A stretch of 8,081 nt of DNA from an uncultured Clostridia bacterium (GTDB lineage: Bacteria > Bacillota > Clostridia > Christensenellales > UBA1242). Position 1 is the stretch's first letter, and every line of letters begins with the position of its first letter. The position numbers and the translations under genes were made by a program. Below are positions 1-6,459 of the stretch, in pieces. The stretch lies in contig CAKVNA010000033.1 of the NCBI GenBank assembly GCA_934776915.1, positions 1-8,081 on the forward strand, read 5' to 3'. The notes under the pieces were generated by a model. The model ran no database searches. It was not told where the DNA came from and was given only the letters and a program-made list of their open reading frames with translations.

Positions 1-1091
1 ATTAAAAACCTATCTTCCCCTTCATATGGGTCTTGTTTCCCAGAATTAAAGAAGAATGTCAAATGTGCATATTTTTCCGTTTCTGCAATTTTTGCTTGTT
101 TTATCCCATTTTGACTTAAAACTTCTGACAAAATATTCTTGTGAACCTCCGTTCCATATGCGACATGAACTTTTGAAAAATGCTCGTCATATTCCGTCAT
201 TGTAACAACATACAATTCAAGCGGTTTAACGAAATCTAGGTCATTGTCCTCTGCCAAAATATACGCCAGTTGTCTTTCCCTATCCGCCCTAAAGTTGTAG
301 GAAAACACGACATCGCCCTTTTCAATTTCGGCTATTGGTTCGCCATGTTCCGTCAAACAAATTGGTGTCAAAAATTCGTCAGTTTCGCCCGCAGCATAAG
401 CAGCGTCAATCGCTTTATTTATATTGTCAAACTGCTTCCCCTCGCCCATTGTCCAAAGTTCATAGGCAAGTTTGTTTCTATCCCAGTTTTTATCTCTGTC
501 CAGTGCATAAAATCTACCCACCACTGTTGCAATTTTTCCAACACCCAGTTCTTTTTCTTTCTTCTCCACCATGCGAATGTATTTTTTTGCACTCTTTGGC
601 GGGGTGTCCCTTCCGTCACCGACAAAATGCACAAACACATTATTCACCTTTTGTTCTTTGCAAAGTTCAAGCAAGGCAAAAAGATGATTTATGTGCGAGT
701 GAATTCCGCCGTCACTAGGAATGCCAATTAGGTGAATTTTCTTTTTATTTTTCTTGGCGTAATCTATGGCTTTTAAAAATTCTTTATTCTTATAAAAGTT
801 GCCCGTTTCAATTTCCTTATTTATCCTAACAAGAGGTTGATAAGTCACCCGTCCGCTGCCAATGGTCATATGCCCAACTTCGCTTGTTCCCGCTTGCCCT
901 TTTGGCAGCCCAACATATTCTTCACTTGCTCTAATTTTCATATTTGGAAATTTAGCACACAATTCTTGGATATTTCGAGTGTTTTCTGCAGTTATGCCAC
1001 TGCGACTGACATCTTTTGGAACACCAAACCCGTCCATAACAATAAGGACAGTAGGCTTATTTTGTATTTTGGAATTATCCGTTTTTGCCAT
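1..1091 (-). CDS. gpmI: 2,3-bisphosphoglycerate-independent phosphoglycerate mutase, C-terminus cut by window edge
   Basis: This enzyme interconverts 3- and 2-phosphoglycerate in cytosolic glycolysis and gluconeogenesis through a Mn-dependent phosphoserine intermediate. The window holds 363 codons; the family is usually about 510 residues, so roughly 150 are missing, including the C-terminal metal-binding Asp/His cluster. Visible motifs in order are VLIVMDGFG (residues 15-23, metal-binding Asp20), GQAGTSEVGH (65-74, nucleophile Ser70), PSDGGIHSH (125-133), GDGRDTPP (158-165), GRFYALDRD (192-200), NFRADR (266-271) and ETEKYAHLTFFFN (337-349). The Ser context is GTSEVGH rather than the common GNSEVGH. 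The ATG directly follows the pgk stop (TAA-ATG, no spacer), and an AAGGGA Shine-Dalgarno at 1103-1098 lies inside the end of pgk, so the two genes are probably co-transcribed and translationally coupled. The identification is firm. Confidence 0.96.
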   Translation of the reverse strand, partial: MAKTDNSKIQNKPTVLIVMDGFGVPKDVSRSGITAENTRNIQELCAKFPNMKIRASEEYVGLPKGQAGTSEVGHMTIGSGRVTYQPLVRINKEIETGNFYKNKEFLKAIDYAKKNKKKIHLIGIPSDGGIHSHINHLFALLELCKEQKVNNVFVHFVGDGRDTPPKSAKKYIRMVEKKEKELGVGKIATVVGRFYALDRDKNWDRNKLAYELWTMGEGKQFDNINKAIDAAYAAGETDEFLTPICLTEHGEPIAEIEKGDVVFSYNFRADRERQLAYILAEDNDLDFVKPLELYVVTMTEYDEHFSKVHVAYGTEVHKNILSEVLSQNGIKQAKIAETEKYAHLTFFFNSGKQDPYEGEDRFL

Positions 1092-1451
1092 TTATTTTCC
1101 CTTTTTATTGCTCTTAATCATTTGAGCAGTTTTTCTTGGCTTTTGTGCAACTCTTGCAACTTTTGCCTCTTTTGTCTTTGAAGCAATAGCCTTTTTTGCG
1201 GCAACAATTTTGCCACTTTTCACTCCCGCCTTAACTGTTTTCTCCGTTTTCTTTGCTGGCTTAGAAGTAACTTTTTTCACCGGCTTTTCTGCACTCTTTT
1301 TGGCAGTCGCTTTCTTCTCTGCTGGTTTTGTTTTTGTCTTTGCAGTTGTCTTTTTTGCAACAGATTTCATTTCCGCTGTTTTTGTGGCAGTTTTTGAAGT
1401 CTTTGTTGTCTTTGATTTTGGTGTTTCAATTTTCACTTCGGCTTCAACATT
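1092..1451 (-). other. Coding region of the PGK lysine-rich, histone-H1-like tail
   Basis: These codons encode PGK residues 390-508. The segment is low complexity and strongly basic, with repeated short patterns such as AKKTTAKTKTKPAEKK and KPVKKVTSKPAKK. It is in frame with the kinase, has no internal stop, and ends exactly at the gpmI start. Such tails are known from histone H1 and bacterial H1-like nucleoid proteins, where they bind nucleic acid through charge. Here binding to DNA, RNA or polyphosphate is only an inference. No hydrophobic or folded-domain pattern is visible, so it is probably disordered. Confidence 0.85.
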
Positions 1452-2618
1452 TTGAATTGCCTCAATTCCCGGAAGAACCGCCCCCTCAAGCAATTTCAAG
1501 CTTGCACCGCCGCCAGTTGACAAATGATTGATTTCCTTTGAATAACCCGTTTTGACAACAGCTGCAGCACTATCGCCGCCGCCAACAAATGTAAACGCCT
1601 TTGTTTTTGCAACATATTTTGCAATCTTGTTTGTGCCATGAGCATATTGGTCTTTCTCAAACACACCCATTGGGCCATTCCACACAACAGTCCCCGCACG
1701 CTTGATGTATTTTTTGAAAAGTCTTATGGTTTTTGGGCCAATGTCAAGCCCCATATAGTTTTCTGGGATTTTGTCCGAAGCAAATTTCTTTGGCTTATTT
1801 GTGCTGTCAATGCTTGTGTTGCAAATATTGTCTTTTGGAAGAACAATTTTATCACCTGCCTTTTCGAGCAGCGATTTTGCAAGTTCAATTTTGCTTTCAT
1901 CAACAAGAGAGCAACCAACGCTCCCGCCCTTTGCCTTGACAAAAGTATATGCCATACCGCCGCCAATCAAAATGTAATCTGCTCGTGGAAGCAAATTTTC
2001 AATAACAGGAATTTTATCCTCAATTTTTGCCCCACCAAGAACAGCAACCAAAGGTCTGTCTGGATTTGACAAAATTTTGCCAATAACTTTTAATTCTTTT
2101 CCAATCAAAAACCCGACCGCACTTGGAAGGAAGTTTGCCACGCCATAAGTTGAAGCGTGCTTTCTGTGCGAAGTGCCAAAAGCGTCAAAAACAAAAACAT
2201 CTGCAAGGCTTGCAAGTTCCTTTGCAAAAGTTATGTCATTTTCTTCTTCTCTTTTGTCAAATCTCAAATTTTCAAGCACGACGACATCGCCATTTTCCAT
2301 TTCAGAAGTAAGTTTTTTCGCCTCTTTCCCCACCGTGTCATGCGAAAAAGTCACTTTGTTTTTGATAAGTTTGCCAAGTTTGTCTGCAACAGGTGCCAAA
2401 GAATAATCAAGGTTAACCTTGCCGTCTGGTCTGCCAAGGTGCGAGCAAATAATAACTTTTGCCCCATGTTCGCAAAGATAGTTTATCGTTCCCAAACTTT
2501 CCATAATCCTTGTGCAGTCGGTTATTTCGTGCGTTTCGGTGTTAATAGGCACATTAAGGTCCAACCTCAAAAGCACCTTCTTTCCTTCAAGTTCCAAATC
2601 TTTAATTGTCTTTTTCAT
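1092..2618 (-). CDS. pgk: Phosphoglycerate kinase with lysine-rich C-terminal extension
   Basis: This cytosolic glycolytic enzyme transfers phosphate between 1,3-bisphosphoglycerate and ADP. The 508-residue protein has a complete PGK domain at about 1-389. Motifs seen are LRLDLNVP (17-24), TRIMESL (36-42), CSHLGRPDG (58-66), ENLRF (116-120), DAFGTSHRKHAS (145-156), LGGAKIEDK (194-202), WNGPMGVFE (313-321), GGGDSAAAV (346-354) and STGGGASLKLLEG (367-379), ending LPGIEAI, where ordinary PGKs (about 395 residues) stop. Residues 390-508 are an extra tail. From residue 391 it holds 37 Lys, 2 Arg and only 8 Glu, with Ala, Thr, Ser, Pro and Val making up much of the rest, in an AKK/KPAKK style resembling histone H1-like tails. 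The start is supported by AGAGG eight bases upstream of the ATG. It is the first gene of a pgk-gpmI unit with its own promoter. The kinase call is certain; the role of the tail is unknown. Confidence 0.98.
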   Translation of the reverse strand: MKKTIKDLELEGKKVLLRLDLNVPINTETHEITDCTRIMESLGTINYLCEHGAKVIICSHLGRPDGKVNLDYSLAPVADKLGKLIKNKVTFSHDTVGKEAKKLTSEMENGDVVVLENLRFDKREEENDITFAKELASLADVFVFDAFGTSHRKHASTYGVANFLPSAVGFLIGKELKVIGKILSNPDRPLVAVLGGAKIEDKIPVIENLLPRADYILIGGGMAYTFVKAKGGSVGCSLVDESKIELAKSLLEKAGDKIVLPKDNICNTSIDSTNKPKKFASDKIPENYMGLDIGPKTIRLFKKYIKRAGTVVWNGPMGVFEKDQYAHGTNKIAKYVAKTKAFTFVGGGDSAAAVVKTGYSKEINHLSTGGGASLKLLEGAVLPGIEAIQNVEAEVKIETPKSKTTKTSKTATKTAEMKSVAKKTTAKTKTKPAEKKATAKKSAEKPVKKVTSKPAKKTEKTVKAGVKSGKIVAAKKAIASKTKEAKVARVAQKPRKTAQMIKSNKKGK

Positions 2619-2658
2619 CTAAAATTCCTCTTTTTATCTTTTTCTCAAAAATTTATCG

Positions 2659-2721
2659 AAAATCATCACTTTTTTACCCAAAATCATTGTTTTTCACTCA
2701 AAACACATAGTTTTTTTGCAA
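2659..2721 (-). repeat. Three degenerate 21-bp tandem units in the pgk leader
   Basis: Read on the plus strand, the units are 2659-2679, 2680-2700 and 2701-2721. The first two begin AAAATCAT and the third AAACACAT, and each continues into a T-run of 5-7. The third unit runs into a perfect 14-bp palindrome at 2712-2725 (six T, GC, six A). They lie between the pgk promoter and its ribosome binding site, so they would be transcribed in the 5' leader. The units are AT-rich and diverged, so chance or decayed duplication is possible. Confidence 0.4.
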
Positions 2722-2752
2722 AAAAGCCTCAGAAATTCATTAAAATCACTCT

Positions 2753-2781
2753 ATTTTAGCAATTTTTGAAGCGTTTGTGAA
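2753..2781 (-). promoter_or_regulatory. Sigma-A-type promoter of pgk-gpmI
   Basis: A -35 box TTCACA (2781-2776) and a -10 box TAAAAT (2758-2753) are separated by exactly 17 bases. Transcription would start near 2746, giving a leader of about 128 nt before the pgk ATG. It lies just downstream of the dusB stop codon, so pgk need not depend on dusB transcription. The call is by eye in AT-rich DNA. Confidence 0.55.
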
Positions 2782-2837
2782 CAAAATTGAGCATAAAACT
2801 AGAAAAATGCCAAAAAATCCTATCAAAATTCAATTCT

Positions 2838-3754
2838 TTATTCAATATCCTTTTCAAACAAAACTTGTTCCAGTTCCTCTGCTGTTTTTGAAAAGGCGAT
2901 TTTCTTCCTCTTTTCCACTGCACCCACACCATCAACATATGAAAAAGCGTGTCGTTTGAAATTTTTAACAATGTAATTGTCGTCAAAATATTTTCTGATA
3001 ATTCTAATATGTTCCCTTGCAATATCCAGTCCTGTAATTGGTGGCGAAATTCCACAACACTCGGAGAACAATTCTGGGTGTCCAACAGCACCTCGCCCAA
3101 TCATCACAGCGTCACACCCCGTTTGCTTCATTTTCAAATAATCGTCATAATTTCTCACATCGCCATTCCCAATGACTGGAATTCCAACCGCTCTTTTAAC
3201 TTTTGCAATGTCTTCAACATCAATTTTCCCGCTGTAACCTTGATAGGTTGTTCGAGGGTGAACAGTTATTGCACTTGCCCCCGCTTCTTCACACATTTTG
3301 GCAAATTCCACCAATACATCGTCATGTTCACCAAAACCTTTTCGAAATTTCACCATAACAGGCTTACCCGAAAACTTAACACAAGTTTCAATAATTTCTC
3401 TTGCCAAATCAATATTTTTTAGCAATGCACTTCCGTCACCATTTTTCCAAATCTTTGGTGCAGGACAACCCATATTCAAATCAATAATATCAAACTTATC
3501 TAGTATGCCCTTTTTAAAAACTTCCTCAAACACCTTTGGCTCATGCCCAAAAAGTTGCACAACGCTAGGCTTTTCAAGAGGAGAAATTTCAAGCATTTTT
3601 TGTGAATTTTTACTGTTATAATATAAGCCACCATTTCAGTTGTTGTTAGTCCCGCTCCAAACTTTCTACAAAGCTCCCTAAAGGCCACATCGCTCACACC
3701 TGCCATGGGCGCCAAAAAGACATCACTTTTTGTTTCAATTTTTCCTATTTTCAT
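2838..3754 (-). pseudogene. dusB: tRNA-dihydrouridine synthase (DusB-type), frameshifted
   Basis: Dus enzymes are FMN-dependent and reduce specific uridines in tRNA to dihydrouridine. The N-terminal part (from 3754) reads MKIGKIETKS, the FMN-site motif LAPMAGVSD (14-22) and GAGLTTTEMV (33-42), then leaves the family pattern and stops at 3500. A second frame, open to 2838, resumes the family sequence with GLYYNSKNSQKMLEIS from about 3629. It carries NMGCPAPKI (catalytic Cys), VKFRKG, the VHPRTT motif, IGNGD and MIGRGA (phosphate binding). Relatives normally have about three residues (SAK) plus one base between EMV and GLYY, so a deletion of about 10 bp near 3627-3631 explains the break. The repaired protein would be about 308 residues, close to the usual length. 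Apart from the break, the residues look well conserved, so the lesion is recent or is a sequencing or assembly error. The ATG at 3596 of the second frame lies within the domain and is unlikely to give an active enzyme. Confidence 0.88.
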
Positions 3755-3760
3755 GTAATT

Positions 3761-3789
3761 ATTTTATCACAATTAACAAAAAATCTAAA
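3761..3789 (-). promoter_or_regulatory. Candidate dusB promoter placed for a leaderless transcript
   Basis: An extended -10 element TG-A-TAAAAT has its hexamer at 3766-3761, with a weak -35 TTTAGA (3789-3784) at 17-base spacing. Only six bases separate the -10 from the dusB ATG at 3754, so the expected first transcribed base is the A of the start codon. No Shine-Dalgarno sequence precedes that ATG, and the MKIG start matches the family start. Together this suggests a leaderless mRNA. Chance -10 matches are common in such AT-rich sequence. Confidence 0.4.
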
Positions 3790-3938
3790 ACATTTCACAA
3801 CATAATTTTAGACTTCTTAAAACAAATATGAATTAAAGTCAATACAATAATCATTTCACATTTTTCCCACTTATATCAAATTATCATATTGCTCAAATTG
3901 TCACTCGCCGTTTTAATCATATAAGAGAGAAATAATTG

Positions 3939-4041
3939 CTACTTTCCACTTAAAATGCTGCAACTAGCGATTATCTTATATTTTTTACATATAATACTTA
4001 TCTTCTACTTTTCGCTTATAATGCAAGATGTGGCAATTATA
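3939..4041. repeat. Diverged direct repeat, two copies 66 bp apart
   Basis: The copies are 3939-3976 and 4005-4041. On the plus strand both open with CTACTTT, continue through CACTTA or CGCTTA to AATGC, and end near GATTAT or AATTAT; 17 of the first 20 positions match. A shorter relative, CCCACTTATA, lies near 3866-3875. On the minus strand the shared core reads TAAGYGRAAAG. These could be binding sites for a regulator or remnants of a duplicated intergenic element. Confidence 0.35.
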
Positions 4042-4057
4042 TCATTTTTCACTTCCC

Positions 4058-4083
4058 CAATATAAATTTTAAAAATTATATTG
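4058..4083. repeat. 26-bp AT-rich inverted repeat downstream of spoVB
   Basis: The outer eight bases on each side (CAATATAA and TTATATTG on the minus strand) are perfectly complementary, and the symmetry continues inward with one mismatch. It begins ten bases past the spoVB stop codon, where a terminator would sit. The stem has almost no G+C and no T-run follows on the minus strand, so it would be a weak terminator at best. A run of T follows on the plus strand. Confidence 0.35.
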
Positions 4084-4092
4084 TTTTTGTAG

Positions 4093-5748
4093 TCAAATCG
4101 ACTTCTTTTTTAATCTAAATAGCGAAAAAGCACGCTTTTCGTCTTTTGAAAAGGTTTTGAAAAGCATAATGCAGACAAAATATATTATTGCGCCTATAAT
4201 AAAAGCAATGAGAGAACTTAATCTGTATGAAAGGACATTTGTAATTATGTGCAAGCTTGCATATATTCCCCCAATCATAACTATGCTTGAAACTGTAGGG
4301 GAAATAAATGTTTGCCACAAGCTTGGAATAATGGGTGCAAGTTTTTTAATCTGAATAATGTTTAACGCACATGGAACGAGGAAACATACAATATTTGAAA
4401 CAATAGCGCCAGAAATATTTAGATATGGAATATTTATCAAAATGAACTCAAATATCACCTTAAATAGCAACCCAATGCTTAAATTTACAACTGGAATGTA
4501 AGTCTTTCCAAACGCTTGTAATATGGCTATAGTAAGTTGCAAAATTGAAAGATATAAGACATTTATGCTTGAAATCATCAGTAGTGAACTTGCGACATTA
4601 AACTCATAAACACTTTCAAAAGAGTATAAAATCTTTATGATATTGGGCGAAAAGAACACAAAAACAAAGAAACATGGCAGTGAAACAATAATGGTCAACT
4701 TAAGCGCCATACAAATCTTTTGTGAAACAGATGTCATATCCCCACTTGCAATGGAATAAGTTATGTATGGCACAATGGTCGTGCAAAGCGATGAGGAAAC
4801 AGTTGCTGGAAGTCCAACAAGCGTGCTGACAACGCCAGAATTTAGCCCCAAAAGTGCTGTTGCAAAAAACTTATCAAACCCCATCGATTTTAGAATATTT
4901 ACAATCAAAAAACTATCCACAACAAGCGAAAGAGGAATGATGAGTGAACTTAACATAAAAGGAACAGCATTTGAAAACACTTCCTTCATAAGTTTCCCTT
5001 GCGGCTGAGTGGAAACAACTTTAATTTCAGATTTTTTTGCATTTTTTGATGAATTATTGCTATTTAATTGTGTTTTTTTCTCTTTTTGCTTGCATTTTGC
5101 ATATAAATCTTTGTTTTTTATTTTAAAGGCAAAATACGATACAGCAAAGTATGCACATGTGCCAATCTCTGAAACTAAAATTCCAACAAGCGCCCCGCAC
5201 GCTCCCCAAAGAACACTTTTCCCCACAAGCAGACTAGCAAGAGAAAAGCCAACCGTCAATTTTACAATTTGCTCCACCACTTGCGAAACGGCAGACGGTG
5301 TCATATTCTGCAGCCCCTGAAAGAAGCCTTTAAAGGCACTTTGCACGGCGACTGCCACAATAGAAGGTGCAACAATAAAATAACAAACATATATATTTGA
5401 AAGCCCTTGAAGGTGAGAAATAAGTTTTGCAAGAACAATCATTACAAGGCTTAGTCCAAGGCCTACGATAAATAGCAGCAGAAGTGACGCTTTGAAATAT
5501 TTGTAAGCAACAGAAAAATCGTCTTCAGCCATAGCGGAAGAAACTTTTTTGGATATAGAAATTGTAAAGCAAGAAGAAACAAAAGTCAGCATAAAAGCGT
5601 AAACGGGAAAAATGATGTAATAAATTCCCATTCCTTGTGAGCCTAGGATATTTGTAAGTGGAATTTTATACAAAGCACCCAAAATTTTGCAAATTATGCC
5701 ACTTATTGTGAGGATAATTGCTCCCGTTATAAAGGATTGTTTTTTCAT
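4093..5748 (-). CDS. spoVB: SpoVB/YabM-family flippase-like membrane protein
   Basis: This is a 551-residue polytopic membrane protein of the MOP/polysaccharide-biosynthesis (MviN/MurJ-like) superfamily, whose members flip lipid-linked sugars or peptidoglycan precursors across the cytoplasmic membrane. SpoVB itself is linked to spore cortex formation. It opens with a typical family N-terminus: FITGAIILTISGIICKILG (6-24), followed by YKIPLTNILGSQGMGIYYIIFP (27-48). I count about 12-14 hydrophobic segments, split by a basic, Asn/Ser/Lys-rich loop at about 209-256, the usual midpoint between two bundles. A second conserved stretch is LNSGVVSTLVGLPATVSSSLCTTIVPYI (302-329). Length is normal. It starts seven bases after the spoVT stop, and a GAGG motif overlaps that stop codon, which suggests translational coupling to spoVT. 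Context favours a role in sporulation envelope synthesis. YabM and SpoVB paralogues cannot be told apart here. Confidence 0.88.
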   Translation of the reverse strand: MKKQSFITGAIILTISGIICKILGALYKIPLTNILGSQGMGIYYIIFPVYAFMLTFVSSCFTISISKKVSSAMAEDDFSVAYKYFKASLLLLFIVGLGLSLVMIVLAKLISHLQGLSNIYVCYFIVAPSIVAVAVQSAFKGFFQGLQNMTPSAVSQVVEQIVKLTVGFSLASLLVGKSVLWGACGALVGILVSEIGTCAYFAVSYFAFKIKNKDLYAKCKQKEKKTQLNSNNSSKNAKKSEIKVVSTQPQGKLMKEVFSNAVPFMLSSLIIPLSLVVDSFLIVNILKSMGFDKFFATALLGLNSGVVSTLVGLPATVSSSLCTTIVPYITYSIASGDMTSVSQKICMALKLTIIVSLPCFFVFVFFSPNIIKILYSFESVYEFNVASSLLMISSINVLYLSILQLTIAILQAFGKTYIPVVNLSIGLLFKVIFEFILINIPYLNISGAIVSNIVCFLVPCALNIIQIKKLAPIIPSLWQTFISPTVSSIVMIGGIYASLHIITNVLSYRLSSLIAFIIGAIIYFVCIMLFKTFSKDEKRAFSLFRLKKKSI

Positions 5749-5755
5749 TTATGCC

Positions 5756-6241
5756 TCACGAACAGATTGATTTTGCGAAAATTTTTGAAGAGATTTCACA
5801 CATTTTCTTTACTTCTTTTGTCAATTCTTCGTTTGAAAGCATAAATATGTATCCACAGACATTTCCGTCACTCTTTATCTCTGTAAAAAAGCCTTTTTGA
5901 AAACCTGCAAAACCCATTTCATTTACCAAGTTTTTCTCAAACAGTTCTTTCAAAATGACATTATCAATCGTTTTTTTGGATATTCCCTTTGAAACAACAA
6001 CCTTTTCGTCATCGCACACAAGAACGGGATTATTTGTCATCTCAAACAATGTATCGGCAATGATTTGTGCAAAAAATTCCAAGTTTTCAATTTCCGAAAA
6101 CTTTTTAAGCACAACATTATTGTCCTTGTCAATGGACATTTCAATCGAACTTCCTGGCTTAATTCCCAGCACACGCCTCATTTCCTTTGGCACAACAACT
6201 CGCCCGAGTTCATCAACTTTTCTAACCATTCCGCAACTCAT
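5756..6241 (-). CDS. spoVT: SpoVT-like AbrB-family transcriptional regulator
   Basis: SpoVT is a DNA-binding regulator active in the developing forespore. It has an N-terminal swapped-hairpin AbrB domain and a C-terminal GAF-like domain. Here residues 5-48 (MVRKVDELGRVVVPKEMRR, then LGIKPGSSIEMSIDKDNNVVLKKF) are a textbook AbrB domain. Residues about 50-161 give the GAF-like part (FAQIIADTLFEM, PVLVCDDEKVVVSKG, GYIFMLSNEELTKEV). At 161 residues it is shorter than B. subtilis SpoVT (178); the GAF-like part carries the shortening. The chosen ATG has AAGGGG eight bases upstream; Met5 is a weaker alternative. It heads a two-gene unit with spoVB. A plain AbrB would lack the C-terminal domain, so SpoVT-like is preferred. 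I could not identify a convincing sporulation-sigma promoter upstream. Confidence 0.88.
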   Translation of the reverse strand: MSCGMVRKVDELGRVVVPKEMRRVLGIKPGSSIEMSIDKDNNVVLKKFSEIENLEFFAQIIADTLFEMTNNPVLVCDDEKVVVSKGISKKTIDNVILKELFEKNLVNEMGFAGFQKGFFTEIKSDGNVCGYIFMLSNEELTKEVKKMCEISSKIFAKSICS

Positions 6242-6376
6242 AACAAAAACCCCTTTTTTATCTTGTAAGTAGTTTTTGTCTTTGAAAAAAAACTATGCAA
6301 ACTTTTTGCCTATTTTGTAAAAATTTGTTATATAAATAAAAAACTTCATATTTCCTATCTTTTTTATGCAAAAATT

Positions 6377-6399
6377 GGGATGATTTTCTTATCATTCCC
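6377..6399. repeat. Hairpin-forming inverted repeat in the divergent spoVT/hypothetical spacer
   Basis: GGGA-TGAT pairs with ATCA-T-TCCC around a six-base loop, with one bulged T at 6395. It lies three bases upstream of the -35 box of the plus-strand promoter and about 136 bases upstream of the spoVT ATG. On the minus strand it is followed by AATTTTT, so it could also be a weak terminator against antisense transcription. As an operator between divergent genes it is plausible but unproven. Confidence 0.4.
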
Positions 6400-6401
6400 T
6401 A

Positions 6402-6430
6402 TTGAAAAAAGTTTTAAAATATGCTAAAAT
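6402..6430 (+). promoter_or_regulatory. Strong sigma-A promoter of the 165-residue hypothetical
   Basis: The -35 TTGAAA (6402-6407) and -10 TAAAAT (6425-6430) are 17 bases apart, and a TG one base before the -10 adds the extended element. The expected start is near 6437. The gene's Shine-Dalgarno AAGGGG follows at 6444-6449, ten bases before the ATG. This is the best vegetative promoter match in the window. Confidence 0.65.
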
Positions 6431-6459
6431 AAAGCGTTAACAAAAGGGGCTACGATTTT

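Larger units (their letters stand above)
3755..4092. other. Gene-free AT-rich spacer between spoVB and dusB
   Basis: No ORF with a ribosome binding site or a recognisable product is visible on either strand in these 338 bases. It contains the candidate dusB promoter at its left end, a diverged direct repeat at 3939-3976 and 4005-4041, a related shorter motif near 3863-3875, and an AT-only inverted repeat at 4058-4083. I recognise no tRNA or riboswitch. A small RNA on either strand cannot be excluded by eye. Confidence 0.6.

Noticed and set aside
270..731. Long plus-strand frames opposite gpmI
   Set aside because: The minus-strand frame carries all GpmI motifs; the plus-strand readings are shadows.
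1638..2069. A 143-codon plus-strand frame opposite pgk
   Set aside because: Antisense shadow of the PGK domain with no ribosome binding site.
2157..2759. A 200-codon open frame on the plus strand opposite pgk
   Set aside because: It is antisense to the well-supported pgk, is full of Phe, Lys and Ser from reversed AT-rich codons, and has no family resemblance.
2756..3100. A 114-codon minus-strand frame overlapping the dusB end
   Set aside because: It overlaps the conserved dusB frame on the same strand, and its sequence shows no domain pattern.
3596..3640. Programmed ribosomal frameshift as the normal mode of dusB expression
   Set aside because: Family homology in the second frame begins about 30 bases before the A6 run, which points to a deletion rather than a programmed slip at that run. 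No canonical slippery heptamer in the right phase or downstream structure was seen.
3755..4092. CRISPR array, tRNA or riboswitch in the spacer
   Set aside because: The repeats are too few and too diverged for CRISPR, and no cloverleaf or known riboswitch core is visible.
6242..6330. A SigG/SigF-type promoter for spoVT near a GCATAGT sequence
   Set aside because: The -10-like hexamer is weak, and no matching -35 element lies at the required distance.
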